A DNA stretch of 64,000 nt from JAUSPI01 sp964454305. GTDB taxonomy: Bacteria; Desulfobacterota; Syntrophia; Syntrophales; JADFWA01. The DNA lies in contig CAYVXX010000002.1 in the NCBI GenBank assembly GCA_964454305.1, positions 18,005 through 82,004 on the forward strand, read 5' to 3'. The notes under the pieces are model-generated. The model was not told where the DNA came from. It saw only the letters and a program-made list of their open reading frames with translations, and did not search any database. Of this stretch, positions 8,727-17,831 are shown in pieces. The stretch's first letter is position 1, and each line of letters opens with the position of its first letter. The position numbers were made by a program, and so were the translations under genes.

Positions 8727-9533
8727 TTACTTGATATTAGTCAACTTTGCTCTTGCTATTTTTGCCTGGTTCGTATTGGGATAATCTTTTATAACCTGTT
8801 GCAAGAGAAGTTTAGCGCTTGATTTATCACCAAGTTTCAAAAAGGACTGCCCCTGCTTTAACAATGAATAAGACACCTTATTCCCACCGGGGTAGTTTTT
8901 GATGACCTTTTCATATTCGAGGATTGCCTTTTCATATTCCTTTTTAAAGAAGTAACATTCCCCGATCCAGAATTGGGCATTATCTGAATATTCCGTGTCT
9001 GGAAACAGTTTCAGGAATCTTTGAAACTGAACCCTTGCCCCGTCGTATTTTCCCTCTTTAAAAGTTTTGTAAGCCGCCGAGTATGTCGCCTCTTTATCTA
9101 CATTTTCCTTCGTTGTATCCTTTGGGGCAACACTCTCCTTTTCCTTCTTTTCACCATCTTGAAGAAGCTTATTTTTTTCTCCTATTCCGAGGAAATTTTC
9201 TATGTAATCTATTCTGAAGGAGATTTCACTCAACTGTTTCCTCGTTGCCACACCAGAATCGTTACCTTTACGGATAGTCTGGACATCTCTATTCAATTCT
9301 TCGACAATTCCCCTGAACTTTTGAACTTCGTCTCTCAGACCAGTCATGTCGGCAGATATATCCGCCTGCTCTTTCCGTAAAGGTTTGTTTGACTCAACAC
9401 TCTCTTTCACTTCCTTTTGCAGATCAAGTATTTCCCCTCTAAGATTGTGTTGAACCTTCTTCAAATCCTGATTCGTAGCACAGCCAATGGATACAATAAA
9501 GAATGCAAGAAGAAGAAATATATGTTTTTTCAA
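8727..9533 (-). CDS. cpoB: Tol-Pal system coordinator (YbgF/CpoB type)
   Basis: A 268-residue periplasmic protein that in the family links Tol-Pal to peptidoglycan synthesis. A lipoprotein-like signal ends at SIGC (Cys18), unlike E. coli CpoB, which is soluble. A coiled coil (about residues 25-110, heptad pattern QHNLRGEILDLQKEVKESVE), a charged linker and three C-terminal TPR repeats (YKTFKEGKYDGARVQFQRFL, YFFKKEYEKAILEYEKVI and one more) follow. Two TTG codons could start translation (9542 and 9533); AGGGAAGG lies nine bases before the second, which is preferred. It is the last gene of the tol-pal set, separated from pal by 277 bases. Confidence 0.88.
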   Translation of the reverse strand: MKKHIFLLLAFFIVSIGCATNQDLKKVQHNLRGEILDLQKEVKESVESNKPLRKEQADISADMTGLRDEVQKFRGIVEELNRDVQTIRKGNDSGVATRKQLSEISFRIDYIENFLGIGEKNKLLQDGEKKEKESVAPKDTTKENVDKEATYSAAYKTFKEGKYDGARVQFQRFLKLFPDTEYSDNAQFWIGECYFFKKEYEKAILEYEKVIKNYPGGNKVSYSLLKQGQSFLKLGDKSSAKLLLQQVIKDYPNTNQAKIARAKLTNIK

Positions 9534-9542
9534 TAGGAACAA

Positions 9543-9819
9543 CCTTCCCTGTTTTAATCTAACCTTTTAGTCGCTAAGTTCTAAGCAAGAACTTTGAAAA
9601 TATGGTTTTTCGACAGTCAGAATATTTTACCGAAATAAATTAAATATAAGTCTCGGTTTCTGCCACTCCATGGCCCGCTTCCCCAAAAATGAATCCTTTA
9701 CTGCAATTTATTTCAGTAAAGACAAATGCTAAAGGAAGTGAGCTATTTTATGTATTTTCAAGGCTTACGATTCGCGCCAGGATCTTTAATTTTCGGGTTC
9801 TGTCAGCTAAGCCATTATG
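9543..9819. other. Intergenic region between pal and cpoB
   Basis: No gene is visible in 277 bases. It holds an 8-base-pair hairpin, CTTTACTG/CAGTAAAG near 9700-9722, without a clear T tract on the minus strand, so it may be a processing or pausing site within the tol-pal transcript. Confidence 0.4.
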
Positions 9820-10380
9820 TTACCTTTTCGGAGTAACAACAAAATGGGCTCGCCTGTTCCTCGCCCAGCCTTCCTCATTATGCCTCGGATCTAAAGGAAG
9901 TTCCTCACCGTAACTTATAGTGGTCAGTCTGTTCTTGTTTACACCAAGGTTAACCAAATACTCCATGGCACTCGCTGCCCGTCTTTCCCCTAAGGCCAGA
10001 TTATATTCGTTGGTTCCTCTTTCATCACAATGCCCCTCGATGACAACACTAAAATCCGGGTATTCAAGAAGCCAGTCAGCATGCTGCCGGAGTATTTCTC
10101 TTGCTCGAGGTTTGAGATTAAATTGATCTAAGTCAAAATTCACATCTTCAAACCGGGAAGCCTCTCTTTCTGCAAGCGCCTTTTGTTTCAAAGCTGCTTC
10201 TCTCTCCTTCTGCAGTTCAGCTTCCGAAGGTTGTATCGCCGCTGGTCCTTTTTCAGTTGCGACCATCTCTCCTTTTACAACCTCTTTCTTCGCACAGCCA
10301 GTAACAAAGATTACTGAAAGACCTAAAATCAACACAAAGATTATTCCCATAATTGTCAATGTTCTTTTCATAGCGACCAT
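9820..10380 (-). CDS. pal: Peptidoglycan-associated lipoprotein
   Basis: Outer-membrane lipoprotein that binds meso-DAP peptidoglycan and TolB. The 186-residue product has a signal ending VTGCAKK (Cys29), a charged spacer, and an OmpA-like domain with FDLDQFNLKPRAREIL and the diagnostic GHCDERGTNEYNLALGERRA (about residues 119-138) followed by SYGEELP. AGGAGGG lies directly upstream: ATG 10380 is only two bases after it and ATG 10371 eleven, so the first four residues are uncertain. It stands between tolB and cpoB, as in the standard tol-pal order. Confidence 0.95.
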   Translation of the reverse strand: MVAMKRTLTIMGIIFVLILGLSVIFVTGCAKKEVVKGEMVATEKGPAAIQPSEAELQKEREAALKQKALAEREASRFEDVNFDLDQFNLKPRAREILRQHADWLLEYPDFSVVIEGHCDERGTNEYNLALGERRAASAMEYLVNLGVNKNRLTTISYGEELPLDPRHNEEGWARNRRAHFVVTPKR

Positions 10381-10543
10381 TCCCTCCTTCCAATAATTGA
10401 CGCATTGATACGCCTGCTAACATTTTATGTCAATCTACACTATCTGATCTGGAAATGGAATTTCCTTATCTGAGCGAATCCGCCGATGGGAAAACATCCG
10501 TTTCCACACGGAATCTATTTAAAGCATAATACCATGGCTTTGG

Positions 10544-11869
10544 TCAATATAAATTTAGGCGGGGAGACCAAGATGGACAACTGTGAATATGCACACCCTC
10601 ATGCAATATTCTCATATTTGAACCGTTAGAATTTATAATGCATATTCCGAATTTTCCGTTCTTCTTCGAACTGAATGCCAGATATCTTCCATCGGGAGAC
10701 CAGGATGGAGATTCGTTCCATCCATCGGAGGTAACTTGTAGGACATTGTTTCCTTCCCTATCAATGGAAAATATCTGGAAGGAACCGTTTGTCACACCTT
10801 CATATGCTATTCGGTTGCCTCTCGGTGACCAGGAAGGAGAGGTGTTATAGCGGCCTTCATAAGTGAGCCTTCTAATATTATTCCCATTAGCATCCATCAG
10901 GTATATCTGTGGAGAACCGGAGCGGTTCGACACAAAGGCTATCTTTTGGCCATCAGGTGACCAGGCGGGGGATATGTCTATGGCAGGATTACGAGTGAGG
11001 CGCTCGAGTTTATTATTCTCAATGTCCAGTACATATATCTCTTCATTACCATTCTTACTCAGGGTAAGTAAAATCTTACTGCCATCCGGCGACCAAGGGG
11101 CAGAGAGATTGAGTCCTGCAAAACTGGAGATTCTTTTCGCAGTTCTTTTGGCCATATCCATAATATAGAGATCAGGATTCCCCCTTCCGTATGAAGTAAA
11201 GGAAATCGCCTTGCCATCAGGAGACCAGTAAGGTGAAAGTGTAATAGATCGGTAGTCGGTAATTCTAACCAACTCCGATCCGTCAAAATTTACTGTATAA
11301 ATATCTGATGTTTTACCCCTCTTCAAGACAAAGGCTATTTTTGTGTCAAATATTCCTCTCTCGCCTGTAAGAGCAAGGAGAATTTCACTGGCAAATTTGA
11401 CAACCATTAACTCTCTATCCTCGATTTTCCCCCAGTATTTCCTTCCAACTATCAGTTTGCCGTGAATAACATCAAAGAGGCGAAATTCCGCGGAGAGTTC
11501 TTCACCATCGTATTGATACCCTCCCTTTACCAGGGTCTCGGCACCAATATTTGTCCAATCGGGAAACCGTATGCTCTCGGCTGTAATTCCTGCCTGATCC
11601 GGATCTTCAAGAAAAGTTTTTTTGCTAATTACACGGAAGAATCCCGTGAGTTTCAATTTCTCTGTAAGGGCTTCTGAAAACCAGACAGAAAGATTTTCTT
11701 TATCCCCGTTACCACTCAATTTTTTGAAATCCTGAATTGCTATGGGAAATTTTTGAAAGGCAGGAGAATCTATGTCTATATATACCTTGCCTAAGGCGAC
11801 ATGATTCACCCCGAAGATCAGTAAAATTATACCTGATAATGTGATTGCATACAGCTTTATTCGACGCAC
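10544..11869 (-). CDS. tolB: Tol-Pal system beta-propeller protein TolB
   Basis: Periplasmic protein of 441 residues. A signal peptide (about residues 1-28) leads into an N-terminal domain of the TolB type (AIQDFKKLSG; FFRVISKKTF) and a six-bladed beta-propeller with repeated WSPDG motifs (SPYWSPDGKAISFTS, SAPWSPDGSKILLT, SPAWSPDGQKIAFVS and others), the site that binds Pal. Translation starts at GTG 11869 with AGGGAG upstream. Between it and the upstream tolA/tonB gene is a 110-base spacer containing CCCCCTTT-type inverted repeats, so the downstream part of the operon may be partly uncoupled. Confidence 0.95.
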   Translation of the reverse strand: MRRIKLYAITLSGIILLIFGVNHVALGKVYIDIDSPAFQKFPIAIQDFKKLSGNGDKENLSVWFSEALTEKLKLTGFFRVISKKTFLEDPDQAGITAESIRFPDWTNIGAETLVKGGYQYDGEELSAEFRLFDVIHGKLIVGRKYWGKIEDRELMVVKFASEILLALTGERGIFDTKIAFVLKRGKTSDIYTVNFDGSELVRITDYRSITLSPYWSPDGKAISFTSYGRGNPDLYIMDMAKRTAKRISSFAGLNLSAPWSPDGSKILLTLSKNGNEEIYVLDIENNKLERLTRNPAIDISPAWSPDGQKIAFVSNRSGSPQIYLMDANGNNIRRLTYEGRYNTSPSWSPRGNRIAYEGVTNGSFQIFSIDREGNNVLQVTSDGWNESPSWSPDGRYLAFSSKKNGKFGICIINSNGSNMRILHEGVHIHSCPSWSPRLNLY

Positions 11870-11881
11870 TCTATCTCCCTT

Positions 11882-11968
11882 AAAATCCTCCTCAGTCCCC
11901 CTTTTATAAAAGGGAAAACTCCCTCTCCTTCTTTTTTCCCCCTTTCCTAAAGGGGGTTTGGGGAAATT
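11882..11968. repeat. Inverted CCCCCTTT repeats between tolA/tonB and tolB
   Basis: Two short palindromes stand side by side: CCCCCTTTTATAAAAGGG and CCCCCTTTCCTAAAGGGGG. The sequence type is widespread between genes of related bacteria. On the minus strand neither hairpin is followed by a T tract, so termination is not implied. Confidence 0.6.
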
Positions 11969-11979
11969 TTACCTGAAGT

Positions 11980-12681
11980 CTATCGCAGTTCTGATGAGTG
12001 AAACCTTATTCCAATCTCGATGCTTTCTTCCTTTATCCATTCCGGCAATGGAGGGAAAGGACTCGCCTTTTTAATTGCCCTCATGGCGGATTCATCAAAA
12101 TACCTATTTCCGGATCGCTTTTCAAAACTAAGATTGGTAACCGCACCACCTTTTAAAATCTTTGCGCCAATAACGGATTCAATATTCTCACCAGGCAATA
12201 TACCCTCGGGAAGTGCCCATTTCCCTTTTATCTTGGACCAGATAATAGAGTAATATACCCTCATTTTCATGCTCACTTCAACGGTTCCACTGGACATAGC
12301 CGATGAAGCCTGAACCTTTTTCCTTAAATTCTCTATTGCACGGTCAACTTTCATCATGCTTTTTTTCCGTGTAGTAATCCTCTCAATCGGGAGGGGTGAG
12401 TCTTTTTTGACATCTTTTCTCAGTACAATCGATCCCCTGGAATCTATCTCGACAACTTCATCTGAAATTGAGGTAACGGGCTTTCCCCCCACAATATATG
12501 ATGGGAGACTTACCAGATTAACAGAATAGACCGGGCCAAAAGTCCATCTCGGGGAAGGCATTGAAGGCGATAAAAATATAATGGAAAGGAGAAGGGCGTG
12601 AAGCAAAAAAGAAAGAAGAATCATACTGTTCAGACTGATACCATCGTCACTTCCCCTCTTTATCCTGATGAGAGGCGTCAT
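11980..12681 (-). CDS. TolA/TonB-type energy-transducing protein
   Basis: A 233-residue inner-membrane protein with one N-terminal transmembrane segment (about residues 18-38), a proline-poor periplasmic linker with basic residues, and a C-terminal TonB/TolA domain. The C-terminal domain shows YYSIIWSKIKGKWALPE, VIGAKILKGGAVTNLSFEKR and FDESAMRAIKKASPFPPLPE, the standard TonB C-terminal pattern. Position between tolR and tolB says it acts as TolA, passing proton-motive energy from TolQR to Pal/TolB, but the linker is much shorter than in E. coli TolA. Its start overlaps the tolR stop (ATGA). The family call is firm; TolA versus TonB rests on gene order. Confidence 0.85.
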   Translation of the reverse strand: MTPLIRIKRGSDDGISLNSMILLSFLLHALLLSIIFLSPSMPSPRWTFGPVYSVNLVSLPSYIVGGKPVTSISDEVVEIDSRGSIVLRKDVKKDSPLPIERITTRKKSMMKVDRAIENLRKKVQASSAMSSGTVEVSMKMRVYYSIIWSKIKGKWALPEGILPGENIESVIGAKILKGGAVTNLSFEKRSGNRYFDESAMRAIKKASPFPPLPEWIKEESIEIGIRFHSSELR

Positions 12682-13109
12682 TTTGACTCCTTTGGTGGTT
12701 CAGTAATCATTCCTAACCTGTCAACACCCGCTTTTCTTACCTCAGACATAACCTGAACAACAAAACCGTAAGGAACATTCTTATCGGCACGCATAAAAAT
12801 CTCTCTGTCTATTCTGTTTTCAAAGATGCCCTCTAATTTCAATCTGAGATCGGGAATAGCGGTTTTGTAATTGTTGATAAAAATCTCCTTTTTATCATTT
12901 ATGGAAAGTATAAGTTTTTCCTCACTCACATCCATACCCCTTGCCTTCACCCGGGGAAGATTGACGTCTATTCCCATCTGTAGCATTGGAGCAGTAACCA
13001 TAAAAATTATCAAAAGGACCATGAAAACGTCAACAAGCGGGGTTACGTTGATGTCAGATAAAGGTTTATTGCCATTGTCGGAATGGCCGCGATTTCTTGC
13101 GTATCTCAT
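12678..13109 (-). CDS. tolR: Biopolymer transport protein TolR/ExbD
   Basis: A 143-residue inner-membrane protein with one transmembrane helix (about residues 25-45). The key proton-path Asp is in VTPLVDVFMVLLIIFMV (Asp27). The periplasmic domain carries IDVNLPRVKA and IFMRADKNVPYGFVVQVM, typical of ExbD/TolR. It overlaps tolQ upstream (ATGA) and the TolA/TonB gene downstream by a few bases, so the three are translationally coupled. Position in the tol-pal cluster favours the name tolR. Confidence 0.93.
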   Translation of the reverse strand: MRYARNRGHSDNGNKPLSDINVTPLVDVFMVLLIIFMVTAPMLQMGIDVNLPRVKARGMDVSEEKLILSINDKKEIFINNYKTAIPDLRLKLEGIFENRIDREIFMRADKNVPYGFVVQVMSEVRKAGVDRLGMITEPPKESK

Positions 13110-13840
13110 TTTACATAAAATCTTTCGATAATATTGAGGAACTCAGAGGTAAAATTATCCATTTCCAATGTGATTGTTCTTATTTCTCTTATGTAATAAT
13201 TATAGAAAATAACGGCGGGTATGGCTGCTGCCAGACCTGCGGCCGTAGCGATAAGCGCCTCCGAAATTCCGGGGGCAACAACAGCCAACGTTGCCGAACC
13301 CTTGGCGCCAATGCCTCTGAACGCATTCATTATACCCCATACCGTACCGAAAAGTCCTATAAAGGGAGATGCGCTGCCTGTTGTAGCAAGAAACCCGAGG
13401 GCGCTCTCCAGTTTTGTGGTTTCAAAACTACATGACTTGTTGAGCGCTCGTTCAATATTATCTATACCCTTCACTTCAAAAGGCGTATCTGCTTCATCAG
13501 TCGATGAATCTTTTTTACTCCTGCCTATCTTTCCAAGCTCAATATATCCCGCCCTAAAAACCTCGGCAACTGTGGAATATTTGAACTTCTTTGATTCCGG
13601 GAAAACTTCTGACAGTTTAGTGCTCTTCATATATGTTTCCAGGAACATATTGTTTTCTGTTTTTGTTTTCTTTATGGTCCTGTATTTTATGAGGATAATT
13701 GCCCATGATACTACGGAAAAGCAAAGTAATAATAGAAGTACAAACTGCACCATCGGCCCCGAATCCAGAACCATGCTCAAAAGGCTACCATGAAAATGCC
13801 CACCAAGATCTACTGCTGTGACGGCTGAAATCTCCTTCAC
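13106..13840 (-). CDS. tolQ: MotA/TolQ/ExbB proton channel protein
   Basis: Inner-membrane proton-channel subunit of 244 residues with three transmembrane regions (about 20-45, 140-165 and 185-210). The family motifs AFRGIGAKGSATLAVVAPGI and SEALIATAAGLAAAIPAVIF are present, as is LGFLATTGSASPFIGLFGTV. The frame permits GTG at 13846, but the AGGAGA site abuts that codon; GTG 13840 stands six bases after it and is taken as the start. It is the first gene of tolQ-tolR-tolA/tonB-tolB-pal-cpoB. A promoter-like TTGACA lies about 60 bases upstream. Confidence 0.93.
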   Translation of the reverse strand: MKEISAVTAVDLGGHFHGSLLSMVLDSGPMVQFVLLLLLCFSVVSWAIILIKYRTIKKTKTENNMFLETYMKSTKLSEVFPESKKFKYSTVAEVFRAGYIELGKIGRSKKDSSTDEADTPFEVKGIDNIERALNKSCSFETTKLESALGFLATTGSASPFIGLFGTVWGIMNAFRGIGAKGSATLAVVAPGISEALIATAAGLAAAIPAVIFYNYYIREIRTITLEMDNFTSEFLNIIERFYVK

Positions 13841-13884
13841 TTTCACTCTCCTGTGTGTTTATATGCGAATTTTTGACGTGAACA

Positions 13885-13913
13885 GATGTAATTTAAAATT
13901 GTTATATTGTCAA
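13885..13913 (-). promoter_or_regulatory. Possible sigma-70 promoter of the tol-pal operon
   Basis: On the minus strand a perfect TTGACA (13908-13913) is followed after 17 bases by TACATC, a weak -10 box, in an AT-rich stretch upstream of tolQ. The -35 box is good and the -10 poor. Confidence 0.45.
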
Positions 13914-13995
13914 CAGATTTTAAGAGCGCAGGGGTGTTTGGTTTTCACAATCTTATTGCAATGGCGGTGCGGGTAAGATAGATTGTCTTTCAATC

Positions 13996-15645
13996 ATGAG
14001 ACACCTTAGTCATATAATCCCAATTCTGATAGCACTTTTTCTTCTGGCCATTTGCAGCTGTGGCAACGACACAAAACAGGGGGCTCCTGCTAAAAAGGAG
14101 GGGGCGTCCGATACGGGCCCCGCATATGGTGACATCATGGTGGAAGGTTCCATCGGGGACGCAAGCAATTTGATACCGATCCTTTCCTCGGACAGCACCT
14201 CCCACGGTGTCGCCTCAATGATCTACAACGGTCTCGTAAAATATGATAAAGACCTGAACATAGTGGGAGACCTGGCCGAATCATGGAATATTTCCAAAGA
14301 TGGGATGACGATTACCTTCCATTTGAGAAAAGGTGTGAAATGGCATGACGGCTATCCCTTTACCGCCGAAGATGTTCTGTTCACTTACCAGGTTACCATA
14401 GACCCCAAAACACCTACCGCCTACTCCGGTGATTTTCTCAAGGTCAAGAAGGCTCAAGCTATCGATCCTTATACATTCAGGGTAATTTACGATATACCAT
14501 TTGCCCCGGCACTCGCAAGCTGGAGCTCCTCCATACTCCCCAAGCATCTTCTTAACGGAAAAGATATAACCAGAACTAAACTCTCACGCAGCCCAATAGG
14601 AACCGGGCCATATATGTTCAAAGAATGGAAAACCGGTCAGAAGATAGTCCTGATTTCAAACCCCGACTATTTTGAAGGAAGACCGTACATAGATGGTTAT
14701 ATCATGCGCATAATACCGGACATGGCAACAATGTTTTTAGAGCTGCGTGCGAAAGGAATCGACCGGATGAACCTCACTCCTCTTCAGTATACCAGGCAGA
14801 CAGAAAACAGGTTTTTCCGTAATAATTTCAATAAATATCGCTACCTTTCCTTTTCTTATACCTATTTTGGATACAACCTCAAAAATCCGTTCTTCAAGGA
14901 CAAACGTGTACGCCAGGCTATAAGTCACGCAATTAACAAAGAAGAAATTATCCAGGGTGTTATTCTTGGACTGGGAAAAGTAGCAACAGGTCCTTTCAAG
15001 CCGGGTACCTGGGCATATAATTCCGGAGTGAAAAGAGATAGCTATGACCCTCAAAAAGCGAGGAAACTCCTCGCGGAAGCAGGCTGGAAAGATACCGACG
15101 GTGACGGTATCCTGGATAAAAACGGAAAACCCTTCGTCTTCGAAATTATTACGAATCAGGGAAATGAAATCCGCGCAAAGTGTGCCGAGATCATCCAGAG
15201 ACGTCTTGCCGATATAGGAATGACAGTAAAGATCAGGATTATCGAATGGGCTGCTTTCATAAAAGAGTTTATCAATAAGCGCAGGTTTGACGCAACCATA
15301 CTCGGCTGGACCATCCCCCTTGATCCGGATCTTTATGATGTATGGCATTCCAGTAAAACGGGGGCAGAAGAACTAAATTTCATATCGTACAAGAATGACG
15401 AGGTAGACCAGCTGCTGGAAAATGGAAGAAGCACCTTCGACAGAAAAGTAAGAAAAAGATGCTACGACAGAATACAGGAGATCCTGGCGGAAGAACAGCC
15501 TTACACATTTTTATATGTTCCTGATGCGCTCCCCATAATCAGCTACCGATTCCGTGGAATAAAACCCGCCCCCATCGGTATAGGATACAATTTCATCAAG
15601 TGGTATGTTCCCGAAGGCGAGCAGAGGCTGATTATGAAAAGATAA
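13996..15645 (+). CDS. ABC-type peptide/nickel substrate-binding lipoprotein (SBP family 5)
   Basis: A 549-residue solute-binding lipoprotein of the DppA/OppA family. The signal ends LLAICSCGN (Cys20 or Cys22). Family features include LAESWNISKDGMTITFHLRK, GVKWHDGYPFTAEDVLFTYQ and VRQAISHAINKEEIIQGVILG; a long C-terminal lobe ends near GYNFIKWY. It would deliver oligopeptides or similar ligands to an inner-membrane ABC permease. No permease or ATPase gene lies beside it, so its partner is elsewhere or it is an orphan. It is divergent from tolQ, and no good ribosome binding site precedes ATG 13996, though the signal peptide begins there. Confidence 0.9.
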   Translation: MRHLSHIIPILIALFLLAICSCGNDTKQGAPAKKEGASDTGPAYGDIMVEGSIGDASNLIPILSSDSTSHGVASMIYNGLVKYDKDLNIVGDLAESWNISKDGMTITFHLRKGVKWHDGYPFTAEDVLFTYQVTIDPKTPTAYSGDFLKVKKAQAIDPYTFRVIYDIPFAPALASWSSSILPKHLLNGKDITRTKLSRSPIGTGPYMFKEWKTGQKIVLISNPDYFEGRPYIDGYIMRIIPDMATMFLELRAKGIDRMNLTPLQYTRQTENRFFRNNFNKYRYLSFSYTYFGYNLKNPFFKDKRVRQAISHAINKEEIIQGVILGLGKVATGPFKPGTWAYNSGVKRDSYDPQKARKLLAEAGWKDTDGDGILDKNGKPFVFEIITNQGNEIRAKCAEIIQRRLADIGMTVKIRIIEWAAFIKEFINKRRFDATILGWTIPLDPDLYDVWHSSKTGAEELNFISYKNDEVDQLLENGRSTFDRKVRKRCYDRIQEILAEEQPYTFLYVPDALPIISYRFRGIKPAPIGIGYNFIKWYVPEGEQRLIMKR

Positions 15646-15693
15646 GGGCCTGCCGCAAGCCCTAAAGACGGAAGAGTATCACCAAGGGCTCTT

Positions 15694-16767
15694 TTATCTT
15701 AAAACCTTATAACATAAAACCGGTTCAATTTTATTTTTGACGTATATTTTGCCCTCTTCTTGTATACGGAAAAGACCCTTGGTTTGGCTATGTGTTTCCT
15801 TACCAACAATTATTTCGCCACCTCCCGCCATCTTCTCCAATCTTGCGGCAATATTTACACTGTCACCTATAACCGTGTGGTCTTTTCTGCTCTCAGAACC
15901 TACACTTCCGACAATGACAATACCCGTGTTGATTCCGATTCCTATATCAAAGCTTTCCTTATACTCTTTGTTTTCATCTTTCATCATTTTTTCTATAGTA
16001 TCCTGCATCTCTATGGCTGCACGAATGGCGTCACAGGAACCTTTGTTTTCAGAAGGAATCAGTCCAAATACGGCCATAATCTGGTCACCTACAAATTTAT
16101 CTAATACACCATTATATTTAAAAATGATGCCCGACATGGTGCTGAAAAACCGGTTGAGCATTGTAACAACTTCTTCAGCCTCCATCCTCTCGGAAAAGGT
16201 GGAAAAAGCCCGTATGTCGGCAAAGAGTATGGTGGCCTCCGTTCTTTCATGTTCAAGAAACACTTCATCTTTTGACTTAATCAACCTTTCTACTAAATTA
16301 TCTCCCACATATCGGGTCAGCATTCTCCTCAAATCTTCTTCCTCCTGGATCCTCTTATAGGACAAAGTGAGGTTTCTACTATAAGTCATAAGTTGCACAG
16401 ATTGTTCACTGATGTCACGTTTAAGCTCATTCAGTTCTTGGATAATGGAGTTAAAATTACCAGCTATATCATTCAGCTCCCGATCTGCAGTAATCTGGAT
16501 GAAGGTTTTATTTTTGTCCAGTAAAATACTGTCTGTTTTTCTGGAAAGGTCAACAAGCTGGTCGGCCGATTTTCGCAGGAGAGAAAAACCAGCCAGAAGA
16601 AGAAAGCAAGTCAGAGCGGCAAAAAGGACCATCATATCCGTCAAATGTATTCTTTCATAGACAAACAGATAGATAACCATCAGAAAAGGGAAAATCCCCA
16701 ACAGGATTAAAACGACCTTTGTCTTGCCAACAAAGCTGTCATAATTATTATATTCCGGCTCTGCCAT
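15694..16767 (-). CDS. Membrane-bound adenylate/guanylate cyclase (class III)
   Basis: A 357-residue protein with two N-terminal transmembrane helices (about residues 17-36 and 43-64), a coiled linker (about 65-165) and a class III nucleotide cyclase domain. Metal-binding positions are visible in ILFADIRAFSTFS and DKFVGDQIMAVFG, and the transition-state Asn/Arg in HTVIGDSVNIAARLE. It is expected to make cAMP or cGMP; the substrate cannot be settled by eye. There is no periplasmic sensor of note between the helices. A PilZ protein gene lies 70 bases upstream on the same strand, which suggests a second-messenger cluster, although PilZ domains normally bind cyclic di-GMP. Confidence 0.88.
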   Translation of the reverse strand: MAEPEYNNYDSFVGKTKVVLILLGIFPFLMVIYLFVYERIHLTDMMVLFAALTCFLLLAGFSLLRKSADQLVDLSRKTDSILLDKNKTFIQITADRELNDIAGNFNSIIQELNELKRDISEQSVQLMTYSRNLTLSYKRIQEEEDLRRMLTRYVGDNLVERLIKSKDEVFLEHERTEATILFADIRAFSTFSERMEAEEVVTMLNRFFSTMSGIIFKYNGVLDKFVGDQIMAVFGLIPSENKGSCDAIRAAIEMQDTIEKMMKDENKEYKESFDIGIGINTGIVIVGSVGSESRKDHTVIGDSVNIAARLEKMAGGGEIIVGKETHSQTKGLFRIQEEGKIYVKNKIEPVLCYKVLR

Positions 16768-16837
16768 TGATAATATTAATTTCCCCTTACAGTCTTAATG
16801 TGTTCGCCTGCCAATTCCGCAGTAAACTGCAGAGATT

Positions 16838-17188
16838 TCACCCATTATGCATTTTCAACGGATCATCAAATCTGATTGCCACGCCCATTCCTTCACTTTC
16901 TTCACCAGCATCTGGTGATTTCTGTAAATATGTCCGTACAACAGTCGCTGTTCCTGCCAGATAAGCACGTACATCATCTGTTCTAGGTAAATAAATAATT
17001 ATTTCTAACGGCTGCCCTAAAAAATATTTGTGAGATTGGCGGGTTATAAACTTGGCGCCTCCTGCGGAGACATCACTTAACACTGCATTATCAATATATT
17101 GATTCCCATCAATATCGTTAGCAGTCACTTCCAGGATAAAGTCAAACAGAACGCGTTTAGATTGTCTCCTGTCTTCGCTATTATTCAT
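16838..17188 (-). CDS. PilZ domain protein
   Basis: A 116-residue single-domain PilZ protein. The cyclic di-GMP binding signature is present: the arginine motif RRQSKRVLFDF near the N-terminus and LSDVSAGGAKF (the D/N-x-S-x-x-G part) about 30 residues on, then a beta-barrel ending GMGVAIRFDDP. It probably acts as a cytoplasmic cyclic di-GMP receptor. The open frame extends to TTG 17203, but ATG 17188 has AGGA six bases upstream and is chosen. It lies between the YIP1-family gene and the nucleotide cyclase on the same strand. No diguanylate cyclase is encoded in the window. Confidence 0.87.
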   Translation of the reverse strand: MNNSEDRRQSKRVLFDFILEVTANDIDGNQYIDNAVLSDVSAGGAKFITRQSHKYFLGQPLEIIIYLPRTDDVRAYLAGTATVVRTYLQKSPDAGEESEGMGVAIRFDDPLKMHNG

Positions 17189-17278
17189 TGTTTTTCCTGG
17201 CAATTGGGCGAAAAATAGATGAAGTAATCGAATTTGTCCCGACCGATAGTATAAAATAGAATTTGCGTACAGAACCCA

Positions 17279-17821
17279 TCAAAAGCCGTGTGCCGTTTCT
17301 ACATAACCACCAAAAATAGACAGAAAAAGCATAAGAACAGCTACCTGAATTATCCAGCCGATCGCACAAACACTTACGGCACGCAATGTGCTCTGATAAT
17401 CAAGTGCCTGTCTGACAGCAATCACCATTGCGACCAGCATCCAGATAGCAGCAACCCAAAAAATCAACCCCGTCAGCCCCGGAATAACGCCAAATATTCG
17501 AATCAAGCCGGGTGAACTGGAAAAACCGATAGTTCGCAACAATTCACCGGGGTTCGATTTAGTCTGTGGTTCCGGCAGGAGTTTCGTACCAATAAAGTAT
17601 GTCAGATATGCCCATATATACCACCCGGCAAGAGCGGATATCGTTCCCAGCAAAACCACTGCAATCCTTCCACTTGCAATGCTTCCTACCCCGGCGGCAA
17701 CACTGGAAAGGACAACGATCCCCATCGCCTGCCACATTGCACCTTCATCAGCTTCAACCTCTTCATACAGCAAAGGATCTAACTTAGCGGCACGAATAAT
17801 CCGATTTTTGAAATCAGACAT
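17279..17821 (-). CDS. YIP1-family integral membrane protein
   Basis: A 180-residue inner-membrane protein with a short cytoplasmic N-terminus (MSDFKNRIIRAAKLDPLLYE) and five hydrophobic segments, at about residues 30-48, 53-75, 100-120, 122-145 and 152-175. This is the layout of bacterial YIP1 proteins (Pfam Yip1), whose function is unknown. It starts 10 bases after the baeRF gene ends, with GGGGAAAA as ribosome binding site, so the two are very likely cotranscribed. Base composition of this pair looks somewhat richer in GC than the surrounding genes, which is an impression only. Confidence 0.75.
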   Translation of the reverse strand: MSDFKNRIIRAAKLDPLLYEEVEADEGAMWQAMGIVVLSSVAAGVGSIASGRIAVVLLGTISALAGWYIWAYLTYFIGTKLLPEPQTKSNPGELLRTIGFSSSPGLIRIFGVIPGLTGLIFWVAAIWMLVAMVIAVRQALDYQSTLRAVSVCAIGWIIQVAVLMLFLSIFGGYVETAHGF

Positions 17822-17831
17822 ATTTTCCCCT